Positions 43,385-52,039 of a DNA stretch of 64,000 nt are shown here, piece by piece. Position 1 is the first letter of the stretch, and each line of letters begins with the position of its first letter. The translations under genes were made by a program, and so were the position numbers. The stretch is from Ulvibacterium sp965228935. Lineage in GTDB: Bacteria; Bacteroidota; Bacteroidia; Flavobacteriales; Flavobacteriaceae. Where the stretch lies: positions 5,270,001-5,334,000 of the forward strand of contig NZ_OZ245846.1 of assembly GCF_965228935.1 (NCBI RefSeq), given 5' to 3'. Below the pieces are notes generated by a model. It ran no database searches. It was not told the DNA's origin and saw only the letters and a list, made by a program, of their open reading frames with translations.

Positions 43385-45153
43385 TATTTATCGGCTTTTT
43401 TAAGAGGGGTGTTCATCCAGTAGTCCTCAACGTTACCGGGTTTTCCTATGGGCTGGTTTTCAAAAATAGGTTTGCGATTGTCCATAAAGCGACTGTTCCC
43501 TGGAACCGTTTTGCCCGGTCTTACCTGTTGTACAAAAAATTCCCTAAACTGCTTATATTCATGATAAACCCGTTTATTAAAATAATTGCCATAAACGTCC
43601 TTAAGTCTTTCAATAGCTACTCTAAACGCCTTTGACATGTTCAATTCAAAACTTCCCTCCTTCAATTCTACTTGGGACATATTCCCTAGCCCTTCCTCTA
43701 TTAAATCGGGATTAAGTCGTGCTCTATATATATGGAGGTCTCCGGTAGCGTACTTGTATTCTTGAGACATCTCCTTGGGCGTATTCTTGGGATCCAACTT
43801 AAAACTTCTTACTATTTCATCTAATTCAGATCGGATTTCCGCAAACTGTCTTTCGGTCCAATCAGGATAGAGTCGCACGGTGTATAGGTAGGGTATTATT
43901 CTTGAAAAGGAAATTTTCCTATCATTGAAAATAAAGTTGTAGTGCTTTTTCTTTCTGGTAGAGAAATAATCGACTATTTCAGTGAACCTGATTACAAAAC
44001 ATTTGCATGAGTCATCCAAGTAGATTTTGCTTATTACAAATTTAGGCGGCATACCTAACAGAAAACTATTATGGAATGAAATATAATTTAAGTACATTTT
44101 ACCATATTTTGGTTTGTACTCGGATACTACCTTAAAAATAAGTTGGTTCTTGTCCTTATTTTTCCTTTTTCTTTTATTTTTTTCTTCACTGGTATCATAA
44201 ATGGCATATTCCATCTTATAAATAGCAAAGTTCTCTTTGGATATGGCAAATTTTCCGGATATTCTTAATCCCGGTTTGGAATTTCTAAACCCTATGCCGT
44301 ACAGGGATTGGTCATCCAAATAAACATCGTCTTCCCAATCGAAAAAATGATTGTTCAAAAAATCCTTTTCCAATTGGTTTACAAAATCAAAGGAATTGAT
44401 CTTAAAGTTACGTATGGCATCATGAATCCTGAGAATAGTAAATTCATTACCTCCATAATTGAACAAATAGGCCCTGTCAATCACTTTTTTCCAAGTCCTA
44501 TAGTTATAAGGATCATCTGCCAGCGTATCTCTTTCGAAATCCGTGTTCTTTTTATATTCATAAATTTCAACTTTGGTGGTGGTGCTATCGATTTCGTCGA
44601 AACCTAAGTCGAAAGCCTCTAGAATAGCCTCGTTAAGGTTTATATAGTCATTTTCTTGGTTAAGTTGGTAATCCCTGTAGTATCCTACTAAGGAGAACGA
44701 ATTTTGGGGATAGTTCACCGGTATGGCCTCTATCGCCTTCTTTACGATTCTTCTTGCGGTCAACCTCCTCTTTTTTCGTGCGGTGACTACGGCCTCGGAC
44801 AGTTCCAGGACTCCTTGGGAAAGTTGAATAAAATTTATAGCATCAGGGGATAGACCAGTTATAGGAATTTCTTTTTTTTGGTATCCCATACTGGAGATAA
44901 CAAGTATATCCCCAAATTCCTGGAACTTTTTTGGGATACGAAACCCACCATCCTGATTGGAGATGACTCCAATAGCTTTGTTTTTTATCCTAATGGTAGC
45001 GAATACCACGGGTTCATGCGTCTGTGCATCCTGTAGTTTGCCCCGTATGAAGTCATCCTGGCAAAAGACCAAGGTACTGTAGAGGAACACAAAAAAATAG
45101 TGTATCCATTTAATAATCTTAGAAAGAAGATGGAAATCACTACAGTTATACAT
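43384..45153 (-). CDS. Tandem paralogue C
   Basis: 589 aa, the longest of the five. It has a hydrophobic N-terminal signal at about residues 14-31 (ending VFCQ), preceded by an unusually long polar start, then the regulatory domain (IRGKLQDAQTHEPVVFATIRIK). Compared with A and B it carries an insert of about 50 residues near 415-495 (KLDPKNTPKEMSQEYKYATG ... IYRARLNPDLIEEGLGN). The shared blocks GYYRDYQLNQEN, NLNEAILEAFDLGFDEID, YGGNEFTILRIHDAIRN and the tail DYWMNTPL are kept. Stop overlaps the start of B by one base. Gap to D is 17 bp. Confidence 0.82.
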   Translation of the reverse strand: MYNCSDFHLLSKIIKWIHYFFVFLYSTLVFCQDDFIRGKLQDAQTHEPVVFATIRIKNKAIGVISNQDGGFRIPKKFQEFGDILVISSMGYQKKEIPITGLSPDAINFIQLSQGVLELSEAVVTARKKRRLTARRIVKKAIEAIPVNYPQNSFSLVGYYRDYQLNQENDYINLNEAILEAFDLGFDEIDSTTTKVEIYEYKKNTDFERDTLADDPYNYRTWKKVIDRAYLFNYGGNEFTILRIHDAIRNFKINSFDFVNQLEKDFLNNHFFDWEDDVYLDDQSLYGIGFRNSKPGLRISGKFAISKENFAIYKMEYAIYDTSEEKNKRKRKNKDKNQLIFKVVSEYKPKYGKMYLNYISFHNSFLLGMPPKFVISKIYLDDSCKCFVIRFTEIVDYFSTRKKKHYNFIFNDRKISFSRIIPYLYTVRLYPDWTERQFAEIRSELDEIVRSFKLDPKNTPKEMSQEYKYATGDLHIYRARLNPDLIEEGLGNMSQVELKEGSFELNMSKAFRVAIERLKDVYGNYFNKRVYHEYKQFREFFVQQVRPGKTVPGNSRFMDNRKPIFENQPIGKPGNVEDYWMNTPLKKADK

Positions 45154-45170
45154 CTATCACTTTTTCGAAT

Positions 45171-46784
45171 TTATTTTAATGGGGTGTTCATCCAATACTC
45201 CTCAAAATCATCAGGCCTAACAATGGGCTGGTCTTCAAATATGGGTCTGTTCTTTTTCATAATGAGGCTATCCGGGATAGGGTTGGCCTTTTGATTGATC
45301 CGTTGGACAAAATACTCCCGGAATTGCTGATAATCCTTAAAAGTCCATTCATTCAGTAGGTTGCCTTCCTTGTCCTTGATATTCTCGATTTCGGCAACAA
45401 GCAAATCCTTTTTTAGAATACCATCTTTTCTGTTTTTTTCAATTTCCTTGAACATTGTATCCAATTCGGCCTTTTCCATATCCGGATATAGGGCAATTCT
45501 TTTTTTATTGAGGTCGCTTCTTAAAAATCTTACTCTATCTCCCTTAAATCTGAATTTGTAATTTCTAAGGACATTCGCAGATTTAACCTGAGGTTCAACA
45601 TTAAATGTAACAATGAAACACTTTTTGGACAGATCTACGGTGACGTCTTCGGTTACAAATTTCGGCTCATCCCAAAGTCGAAAAAGATTGTGGAAGGAAA
45701 TGTAATTGAGGTACATTTTGGTATATATCCTTTTGTATTCAACTACCACCTCGAAAATGGGTTGCCCATGGGGATTTAATGGATTTGATTTTTTATTGAT
45801 ATTGAAACTTTTGCTATCATAAAGTGCATATTCCATTCCATGAATGGCAAAATCATTTTTTGATATATAGATTCTGCCTACTACTTTGTATCCCGTTATA
45901 GATAATTTATTACTTACCCTGCTGGAAGGTACGCTTTTGATAATACCAATGGTATGGAGTACTTCATCATCCAAATATGTATCCTCTTCCCTTAAAAAAG
46001 AATGGTTGTTCAAGAAATCCTTTTCCAAAACATTTACAAGATCGAAGGAATTAACCTTGTGGTTTCTTAAGGCATCGTGAATTCTTAAAATAATGAACTC
46101 ATTACCCCCATACCCGGAAAGAAATGCATTGCTGATTATTTTTCGACGTGTTCGGTAGTCGTACTTTTGTTCTGCAAAATGGTTTCTCCTGAAATCCGTA
46201 TTCCTCATATAATCATATATTCTAATCCTAGAGGTCTTATGATCCAATTCATCAAAACCTTGATCAAGTACTTCAATAATGGCTTCGTTGAGGTTTATAT
46301 ATTCATTTTCCTGGTTAATTTGATAGTCCCTGTAATACCCAACAGTGGAAAATGCGTTCTGGGGAAAGTTTAACGGTATGGCCTCTATTGCCCTTCTGAC
46401 TATTCTTCTTGGAGAAAGTTGTCTTTTTTTCTTCGCTGTAACTACGGCCTCGGGCAGTTCCAAAATACCAGGGGAAAGTCGGATGATGTTTACATCATTT
46501 TGCGACAAGCCCTCTATCGGAATTTCCTTTTTTTGATACCCCATACTGGAAATAATAAGCACATCGCCCAACTCCTTGAATTTATTCGGGATGCGAAATC
46601 CGCCATCCTGATTGGAGATGACCCCAACAGCTTTGTTTTTTATCCTAATGGTAGCGAATACCACGGGTTCACCTGTCCGTGTATCCTGTAGTTTGCCCCG
46701 TATGAAGTCGTCTTGACAGAAGACCATGGAACTATAGCAGAACACCAAAAAAAAGTATACGTATTTAGTGTATTTGGAGGTCAT
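45171..46784 (-). CDS. Tandem paralogue D
   Basis: 537 aa from the ATG at 46784 (MTSKYTKYVYFFLVFCYSSM), which places the signal peptide at the N-terminus. A longer frame to 46844 would overlap copy E by 25 bp and add 20 charged residues. The regulatory domain and core blocks are as in C and E (PRRIVRRAIEAIPLNFPQNAF, YRDYQINQEN, NLNEAIIEVLDQGFDELDH, NEFIILRIHDALRNHKVNSF). The gene ends directly with DYWMNTPLK. Close in sequence to E. Confidence 0.8.
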   Translation of the reverse strand: MTSKYTKYVYFFLVFCYSSMVFCQDDFIRGKLQDTRTGEPVVFATIRIKNKAVGVISNQDGGFRIPNKFKELGDVLIISSMGYQKKEIPIEGLSQNDVNIIRLSPGILELPEAVVTAKKKRQLSPRRIVRRAIEAIPLNFPQNAFSTVGYYRDYQINQENEYINLNEAIIEVLDQGFDELDHKTSRIRIYDYMRNTDFRRNHFAEQKYDYRTRRKIISNAFLSGYGGNEFIILRIHDALRNHKVNSFDLVNVLEKDFLNNHSFLREEDTYLDDEVLHTIGIIKSVPSSRVSNKLSITGYKVVGRIYISKNDFAIHGMEYALYDSKSFNINKKSNPLNPHGQPIFEVVVEYKRIYTKMYLNYISFHNLFRLWDEPKFVTEDVTVDLSKKCFIVTFNVEPQVKSANVLRNYKFRFKGDRVRFLRSDLNKKRIALYPDMEKAELDTMFKEIEKNRKDGILKKDLLVAEIENIKDKEGNLLNEWTFKDYQQFREYFVQRINQKANPIPDSLIMKKNRPIFEDQPIVRPDDFEEYWMNTPLK

Positions 46785-46819
46785 ATGGTAATTTCTAAGG
46801 TCATCTATCTTTTTTGAAT

Positions 46820-48397
46820 CTATTTCAAAGGGGTGTTCATCCAATACTCCTCGAAATTATCGGGGCGAACGATGGGCTGATCCTTAAATATGGGTCTGTT
46901 CTTTTTCATGAGTAGGCTGTCCGAAACCTGTCTGGTATTCTGCCTTACTTGCTGGACGAAATATTCGCGAAATTGTTGGTAATCCCGGGAAATCCATTTA
47001 TTCAAGATATTGCCTTCCAAATCCTTAATATCCGATATTTTGATATCGAGAAACCCCTTTTCGAGCTGACCCCGTCTTCCATGATTTCCAATTTCCTTGA
47101 ACATAAGCTGTAATTCGGGCTCCTCCATATCGGGATACAACTCCATTACATTTTTACGAAGATCGCCTCTCAAAAACTTCAACCTTTGACCTTTGAACCG
47201 AAATTTATAATTTCTCAGGTTTTTAGCTGATTTTCGTACAGGTAGGTCACTAAAAGTGACTACGAAACATTTTTTGGAAAGGTCAACGGTAATGCCCCGC
47301 AGCATAAACACCGGAGCATCCCAGAGTTGAAAGGAGTTGTGAAAGGAAATATAGTTAAGGAACATTTTCCCTTCTATTGGCTTATACTCGGTAATTACCT
47401 CAAAAACAAGCTGTTTGTTGGTATTATGCTTATTGATTTTCTTGACGGTATTCACTTTTAAACGATCGTATACGGCATACTCCATTCCATGAATCGCAAA
47501 ATTATGTTTTGAAATGTAGAGAATTCCATGAACCCTATGACGGGGTAAACTTTTCCGAAAACCTATGGTATACAAAACGTCATTACCCAAATATGTATCT
47601 TCTTCCAAAAAAAAATGGTGGTTTCGTAATAAATCCTGTTCCAAAATATTTACGAAGTCAAAGGAATTGACCTTATAGTTTCTGAGGGCATCATGGATTC
47701 TCAGTATAATAAATTCATTACCTCCATAATCCGGAAGAAATGCATTATTGATTACCTTCTGTTGGGTTTGGTAGTTGTACCGTTGCTCGGCTAATGGGTT
47801 CCTCTTAAAATCCTCATTCCTTTTATAATCATATATTCTAACCTGGGAGGTTTTATGATCCAATTCATCGAACCCTTCATCAAATACTTCAATTATGGCC
47901 TCGTTGAGGTTTATATACTCGTTTTCCTGGTTAAGCTGATAATCCCTGTAATACCCAATAGTGGAAAATGTATATTGGGGAAAGTTCACCGGTATGGCCC
48001 CTATGGCCTTTCTTACTATTCTTCTCGGGGACAGCCTTCTCCTTTTCTTCTTGGCGGTCACTACGGCCTCGGACAATTCCAAAACACCATGGGAAAGGCG
48101 AACGATGTTGATGTCTTCGGATGATAGTCCGGCTATCGGGATTTCCTTCTTTTGATACCCCATACTGGAAATAACAAGTACATCCCCCAACTCCTTGAAC
48201 CTGGTAGGGATACGGAAACCGCCGTCCTGGTTGGATATGACTCCTACTGCCTTTCCCTTTATCCTAATGGTGGCGAATATCACGGGCTCGCCGGTTTGGA
48301 CATCCAGTAGTTTGCCCCTAATAAATTCCTGTTGCCCCCATAGTGGTGGAAGAAATAAGAGAAAGCAAATAACGACAAAGTAATTTAACTTCATCAA
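46820..48397 (-). CDS. Tandem paralogue E, first of the array
   Basis: 525 aa, promoter-proximal copy. Signal peptide residues 1-21 (ending PLWGQQ). Regulatory domain IRGKLLDVQTGEPVIFATIRIK ... GGFRIPTRFKELGDVLVISSM. Core blocks are as in D, with a basic patch KKKRRRLSPRRIVRKAIG that all copies share in some form. It ends DYWMNTPLK. It begins 12 bp after the antiporter stop, so the whole array may be transcribed with the antiporter gene. I do not recognise a function; a surface or periplasmic location is inferred. Confidence 0.82.
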   Translation of the reverse strand: MMKLNYFVVICFLLFLPPLWGQQEFIRGKLLDVQTGEPVIFATIRIKGKAVGVISNQDGGFRIPTRFKELGDVLVISSMGYQKKEIPIAGLSSEDINIVRLSHGVLELSEAVVTAKKKRRRLSPRRIVRKAIGAIPVNFPQYTFSTIGYYRDYQLNQENEYINLNEAIIEVFDEGFDELDHKTSQVRIYDYKRNEDFKRNPLAEQRYNYQTQQKVINNAFLPDYGGNEFIILRIHDALRNYKVNSFDFVNILEQDLLRNHHFFLEEDTYLGNDVLYTIGFRKSLPRHRVHGILYISKHNFAIHGMEYAVYDRLKVNTVKKINKHNTNKQLVFEVITEYKPIEGKMFLNYISFHNSFQLWDAPVFMLRGITVDLSKKCFVVTFSDLPVRKSAKNLRNYKFRFKGQRLKFLRGDLRKNVMELYPDMEEPELQLMFKEIGNHGRRGQLEKGFLDIKISDIKDLEGNILNKWISRDYQQFREYFVQQVRQNTRQVSDSLLMKKNRPIFKDQPIVRPDNFEEYWMNTPLK

Positions 48398-48409
48398 AAA
48401 TGGGGGTTT

Positions 48410-49348
48410 TTAGGTTACCGTAAAATAGATGAATACAGTGTAAATTCCCACAAGAATCATACCATCCCGCCAGCCTAAACGTAGTCCTTTGGGCAAAAAA
48501 ACCAACGGTAATATCAAGAAGGAAATACCCAACATCCAAAAAATATCGTTTTCCAATAATCCCTGATCCACTACCTGAATTGGCTTGATCATGGCGGTAA
48601 TCCCCAGAACGGCCAAAAGATTGAAGATATTGGATCCGATAAGGTTGCCTACGGAAATGGCCTTTTCCTTTTGGATTATGGCAATGATGGATGCAGCCAA
48701 TTCTGGAATACTAGTTCCGACGGACACCACGGTAATCCCAATAATGCGATCGCTTACACCATAAAAAGAGGCCAGGCCAACGGCACCCTTTACCAGTATT
48801 TCAGAACCTCCCCAAAGCGCTCCTCCCCCAATTCCCAGTAACAGTACAGCTTTATGCAAGGGTAATGGCAGTACATTTTTAGGTACCCCCTCCACCACGG
48901 CGGGTTTTTGATAACGCAACAAATAGACCAAGAATAAAAATAGAATCAGGAACATAATCCCTCCTTCATATCGTTGCAATTCCCCATCAAAATAAATGAA
49001 TACAAAAAACAAGAGGGAGGACACCATCATTACGGGCCAGTCCGTGATATAAAAGCTCTTACGGACATCTATGCTCCCTATAATAATGATAATGGCCAAG
49101 ACCAGGCCCAAATTCGCAATATTGGATCCTACGACGTTTCCCAAAGCCAAATCCGGGAATCCGTTCAAGGCGGCATTAACGCTCACGATAAGTTCAGGGG
49201 CGGAAGTGGCAAAGGAAACTACGGTCATCCCAATTATGATTCTGGAAATATGTAAACGCAGGGAAAGTGCAACCGCCGACTTTAATAACCAATTACCTCC
49301 TGCTACTAAAAGTGTAAGTCCGATTACAATGTAAAATACATTTTGCAT
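48410..49348 (-). CDS. Calcium/sodium antiporter (CaCA family, YrbG-like)
   Basis: Inner-membrane exchanger of 312 aa with two inverted alpha-repeats. The ion-coordinating repeats are visible as SFATSAPELIVSVNAALNG (first half) and SVGTSIPELAASIIAIIQ (second half), each with the essential Glu. About ten hydrophobic helices. It resembles prokaryotic NCX/YrbG; the ion pair (Ca2+/Na+ or H+) is not certain. It stands 12 bp upstream of the five-paralogue array and is the likely first gene of that transcript. Confidence 0.92.
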   Translation of the reverse strand: MQNVFYIVIGLTLLVAGGNWLLKSAVALSLRLHISRIIIGMTVVSFATSAPELIVSVNAALNGFPDLALGNVVGSNIANLGLVLAIIIIIGSIDVRKSFYITDWPVMMVSSLLFFVFIYFDGELQRYEGGIMFLILFLFLVYLLRYQKPAVVEGVPKNVLPLPLHKAVLLLGIGGGALWGGSEILVKGAVGLASFYGVSDRIIGITVVSVGTSIPELAASIIAIIQKEKAISVGNLIGSNIFNLLAVLGITAMIKPIQVVDQGLLENDIFWMLGISFLILPLVFLPKGLRLGWRDGMILVGIYTVFIYFTVT

Positions 49349-49416
49349 TCATGCCTATTTTACCATAAATATAGATGAAGATCTGAACTTAAATTGTTTT
49401 CCTATTGGAAAAAATC

Positions 49417-49461
49417 AACTATACAAATAGTTAAATAACTATAAAAATAGTTGCATAACTA
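49417..49461 (+). promoter_or_regulatory. Phased BlaI-type operator array
   Basis: Five half-sites, alternating AACTAT and ATAGTT, start at 49417, 49427, 49437, 49447 and 49457 (last one AACTA), i.e. every 10 bp on one face of the helix. Every neighbouring pair forms a dyad with a 4-bp spacer. TATGTTTA, one mismatch from the -7 element, follows at 49474-49481. TAGT...ACTA dyads are typical of BlaI/MecI repressors, encoded 38 bp downstream. Confidence 0.75.
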
Positions 49462-49498
49462 AAAAAACAAGAGTATGTTTATGGAATAAAAACAGAAC

Positions 49499-49858
49499 AT
49501 GCAAAAATTAACGAATAAGGAAGAAGAGGTAATGAAAATTCTCTGGAAGCTGGAGAAGGCGTTTGTCAAGGACGTGCTTGGTGAAATGAAGGGAGACAGA
49601 CCCCACTACAATACCTTATCCACCATCATACGAAACCTAGAGGAAAAAAACTATGTGGGCCATGAAGCCTTCGGAAACACCCACCGTTACTATCCTTTAA
49701 TAACCAAAGAAAAGTATCGAAAAAAATTCATCAATGCCACGATAGCGGATTATTACGACAATTCCTATAAAAACTTGGTCTCTTTCTTTGCCAAGGAAGA
49801 AAAAATCTCCGTGGAAGAGCTAAAGGAAATCATTGATCATATCGAAAAGAAAAAGTAA
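49499..49858 (+). CDS. BlaI/MecI/CopY-family repressor
   Basis: 119-aa winged-helix repressor that dimerises and is inactivated by cleavage through a BlaR1-type partner. N-terminal KLTNKEEEVMKILWKLEKAF and DRPHYNTLSTIIRNLEEKNYV (recognition helix) are characteristic. The C-terminal helices mediate dimerisation. The gene ends exactly where the BlaR1-like gene begins (TAA ATG). It probably autoregulates through the phased operator upstream. Despite the name, no beta-lactamase is next to it; in Bacteroidota such pairs often control other stress functions. Confidence 0.93.
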   Translation: MQKLTNKEEEVMKILWKLEKAFVKDVLGEMKGDRPHYNTLSTIIRNLEEKNYVGHEAFGNTHRYYPLITKEKYRKKFINATIADYYDNSYKNLVSFFAKEEKISVEELKEIIDHIEKKK

Positions 49859-51592
49859 ATGGCAGCCTTCTTTGTGTATCTTTTAAAGTCATCGGCCGTT
49901 ATTGGACTGTTCTTTGTTACGTACCATCTTTTTTTAAGGAAGGAAACCCTCTTTTTTGAAAATAGATTGTTCCTGATAAGTGGCCTGCTCGTCTCCATAC
50001 TTCTCCCTTTTCTTGAAATACGCAGAGTTATTTTGTTGGATTCCGGGATTGCCAACGACCTTTCCATGACCGCCGAAAAGTCCTTGATCGCGAACCAGGC
50101 CGTACCCGTTAATTGGGAAATACTTTTGCTTGTAATCTATATTTTGGGCGTACTCTTTTTCATATCAAGATTGATACTTCAATTAGCTTCCGTAAGAAGA
50201 CTTATTAAAACAGGGAAAATCAAGAAACATGAACGGTCCTATCATGTAAAGACCCAAAAACGGGTTTCCCCATTTTCATTCTTTAATTACATTTTCTATA
50301 ACCCCGCACAGTTTAATCAGGAAGAGCTAAAATCGATCATCGCCCACGAAGAAGTACATGCACGGGAATACCACTCCATTGATATTCTCTTGTTGGAACT
50401 TGTTTTTATCCTACAATGGTTTAATCCAATACTATGGCCCTATAGAACATTTGTTAAACAAAACCTGGAGTTTTTGGCCGATTCAAGGGCCTTCGAAAGG
50501 GTCACTTGTAAAAAGACCTATCAGTATTTGATGTTAAAACAGGTTATTGTTGAAAAGAAGCCCACCGTTACCAATCCATTTTATAATTCATTGATCAAAA
50601 AACGAATAGTCATGTTAAATCAAAATCAATCCAAAAAAATGAACGCCATAAAACTATTTCTGGTGTTGCCCATGCTGGCCCTATTCCTTATGGCCTTTAA
50701 CACCAAAAAGGTGTACTCTTTTAATACCCCCGAAGGTGCCCAAGTACGTAGTGACCAATCCATAGAGCTGATTATCGACAAGGACACTTCCAATGATGAA
50801 TTGGAAAAAATGAAAAAAAATCTAGCTGAGGACAATATCGATTTCTCGTATACCGTAATCCATAATGACAATAATGAGATTATCGATATTACCTTACATA
50901 TTAGTGGTCAAAGTTCGGATGGTGAAAAATTTAGCGGCAATTATAATTCCAGCTCGGATGACCCCATTAAGCCGATAGCCGTATTTTATGATCATGAGAC
51001 CAATAGGATTTCCTTCGGGAATGCAATATCCAAAAAGGTTCATGTCCACAAAACCGAGGGAGGTAGCGAAACGGTACGGGTAGACCTGGGTGAAGGCGGG
51101 GAACAGAAAACGATAACCGTTAGAACGGAAAATGGAACCAAAAAAATCTTTGTTGATGGAAAAGAAGTAGATGAGGATACACTACATGAAATGAATTTTC
51201 ATATTACCATGGATGAACATGACGATGATGATTTATCGATCCATGTGGTTTCATCGGATGAAGACAAAAAAAGAAAAACCAAAAGGGTAAAGTTCAAGAA
51301 ACATAAGGATGGAAAGGTAAAGGAGAACGTCATGATGATCAAGGATTCGGATGATGATACAACCATAGAGGTTATTGCCAAGGGGGAAGGATCTTTGATC
51401 GTTGATGTGGACGGCAAGGAAAAACCTTTAATCTATATTGATGGCAAAAAAGCAACGGAAAAACAAGCAAAAAAGCTATCGGCTGAGAGCATTGAAAGCA
51501 TGAACGTTTTGAAAGGAGAAAAGGCCATCGAGAAATATGGAAAAAAAGCTGAAAATGGTGTTGTAGAAATCACCACCAAAAAGGAAAAATAG
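49859..51592 (+). CDS. BlaR1-like M56 metallopeptidase sensor with plug-like C-terminus
   Basis: 577-aa membrane protein. Four helices lie in the first 110 residues and one at about 264-282. The cytoplasmic zinc protease motif HEEVHA is at 163-168, followed by ENLEFLADSRA-like QNLEFLADSRAFE. Beyond residue 290 is a large extracytoplasmic part with a very acidic/basic stretch (DEHDDDDLS, KKRKTKRVKFKKHKDGK). The C-terminus IESMNVLKGEKAIEKYG...GVVEITTKK imitates the end of a TonB-dependent receptor plug. No penicillin-binding domain is present, so the signal is not a beta-lactam. Confidence 0.9.
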   Translation: MAAFFVYLLKSSAVIGLFFVTYHLFLRKETLFFENRLFLISGLLVSILLPFLEIRRVILLDSGIANDLSMTAEKSLIANQAVPVNWEILLLVIYILGVLFFISRLILQLASVRRLIKTGKIKKHERSYHVKTQKRVSPFSFFNYIFYNPAQFNQEELKSIIAHEEVHAREYHSIDILLLELVFILQWFNPILWPYRTFVKQNLEFLADSRAFERVTCKKTYQYLMLKQVIVEKKPTVTNPFYNSLIKKRIVMLNQNQSKKMNAIKLFLVLPMLALFLMAFNTKKVYSFNTPEGAQVRSDQSIELIIDKDTSNDELEKMKKNLAEDNIDFSYTVIHNDNNEIIDITLHISGQSSDGEKFSGNYNSSSDDPIKPIAVFYDHETNRISFGNAISKKVHVHKTEGGSETVRVDLGEGGEQKTITVRTENGTKKIFVDGKEVDEDTLHEMNFHITMDEHDDDDLSIHVVSSDEDKKRKTKRVKFKKHKDGKVKENVMMIKDSDDDTTIEVIAKGEGSLIVDVDGKEKPLIYIDGKKATEKQAKKLSAESIESMNVLKGEKAIEKYGKKAENGVVEITTKKEK

Positions 51593-51621
51593 TCACGACA
51601 AATTATCGGAAATGCGAATTT

Positions 51622-51649
51622 AACCGACCAAGTTTTTGGTCGGTTTTTT
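51622..51649 (+). terminator. Terminator of blaI-blaR1
   Basis: AACCGACCAA/TTGGTCGGTT stem with a 4-nt loop and a following T-run. It lies 30 bp after the stop. Confidence 0.88.
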
Positions 51650-51965
51650 GTTTCTCCAAAGATTAAAATGGTAAAAAACGCTCTTTTTTGGATAAAAAGG
51701 CCCTTGGTTCAAAAAAGACTGCCCAAAATGGCCCTTCATTTGTTATAAAATGTAACATCTAAGTGTTTTAATATTACAATTCAAAATACACTCCTAGGAG
51801 CTTTATAAATAATTGAAATACATCTTATTTTTTTACTTACAATACTATATTCAATTGTATTATTTCCCATCAAATCGTTAGGAAGTATAGATTTTTATTA
51901 TATATATTAAATGGATAATCGATTATCCGAATACATTTCCTAATCCTTAAAGAAAGTTTACAACA

Positions 51966-52028
51966 ATGATCACCATCATAAAAATCATCATTTGCCTTTT
52001 GTTACTATCCTTATTGTCTAACCTATAA
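51966..52028 (+). CDS. Possible 20-aa hydrophobic peptide upstream of the SPFH gene
   Basis: MITIIKIIICLLLLSLLSNL, from ATG 51966 to TAA 52028, ends 11 bp before the ATG of the SPFH gene. It is a single hydrophobic segment with one Lys. It could be a leader peptide, a tiny membrane protein, or chance in AT-rich DNA. Confidence 0.3.
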   Translation: MITIIKIIICLLLLSLLSNL

Positions 52029-52039
52029 AACGATATATT

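Larger units (their letters stand above)
51593..52039. other. 447-bp region between the BlaR1-like and SPFH genes
   Basis: Contains the terminator at 51622-51649, an AT-rich stretch that presumably holds the SPFH promoter, and a 20-codon hydrophobic frame (51966-52028). Confidence 0.6.
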
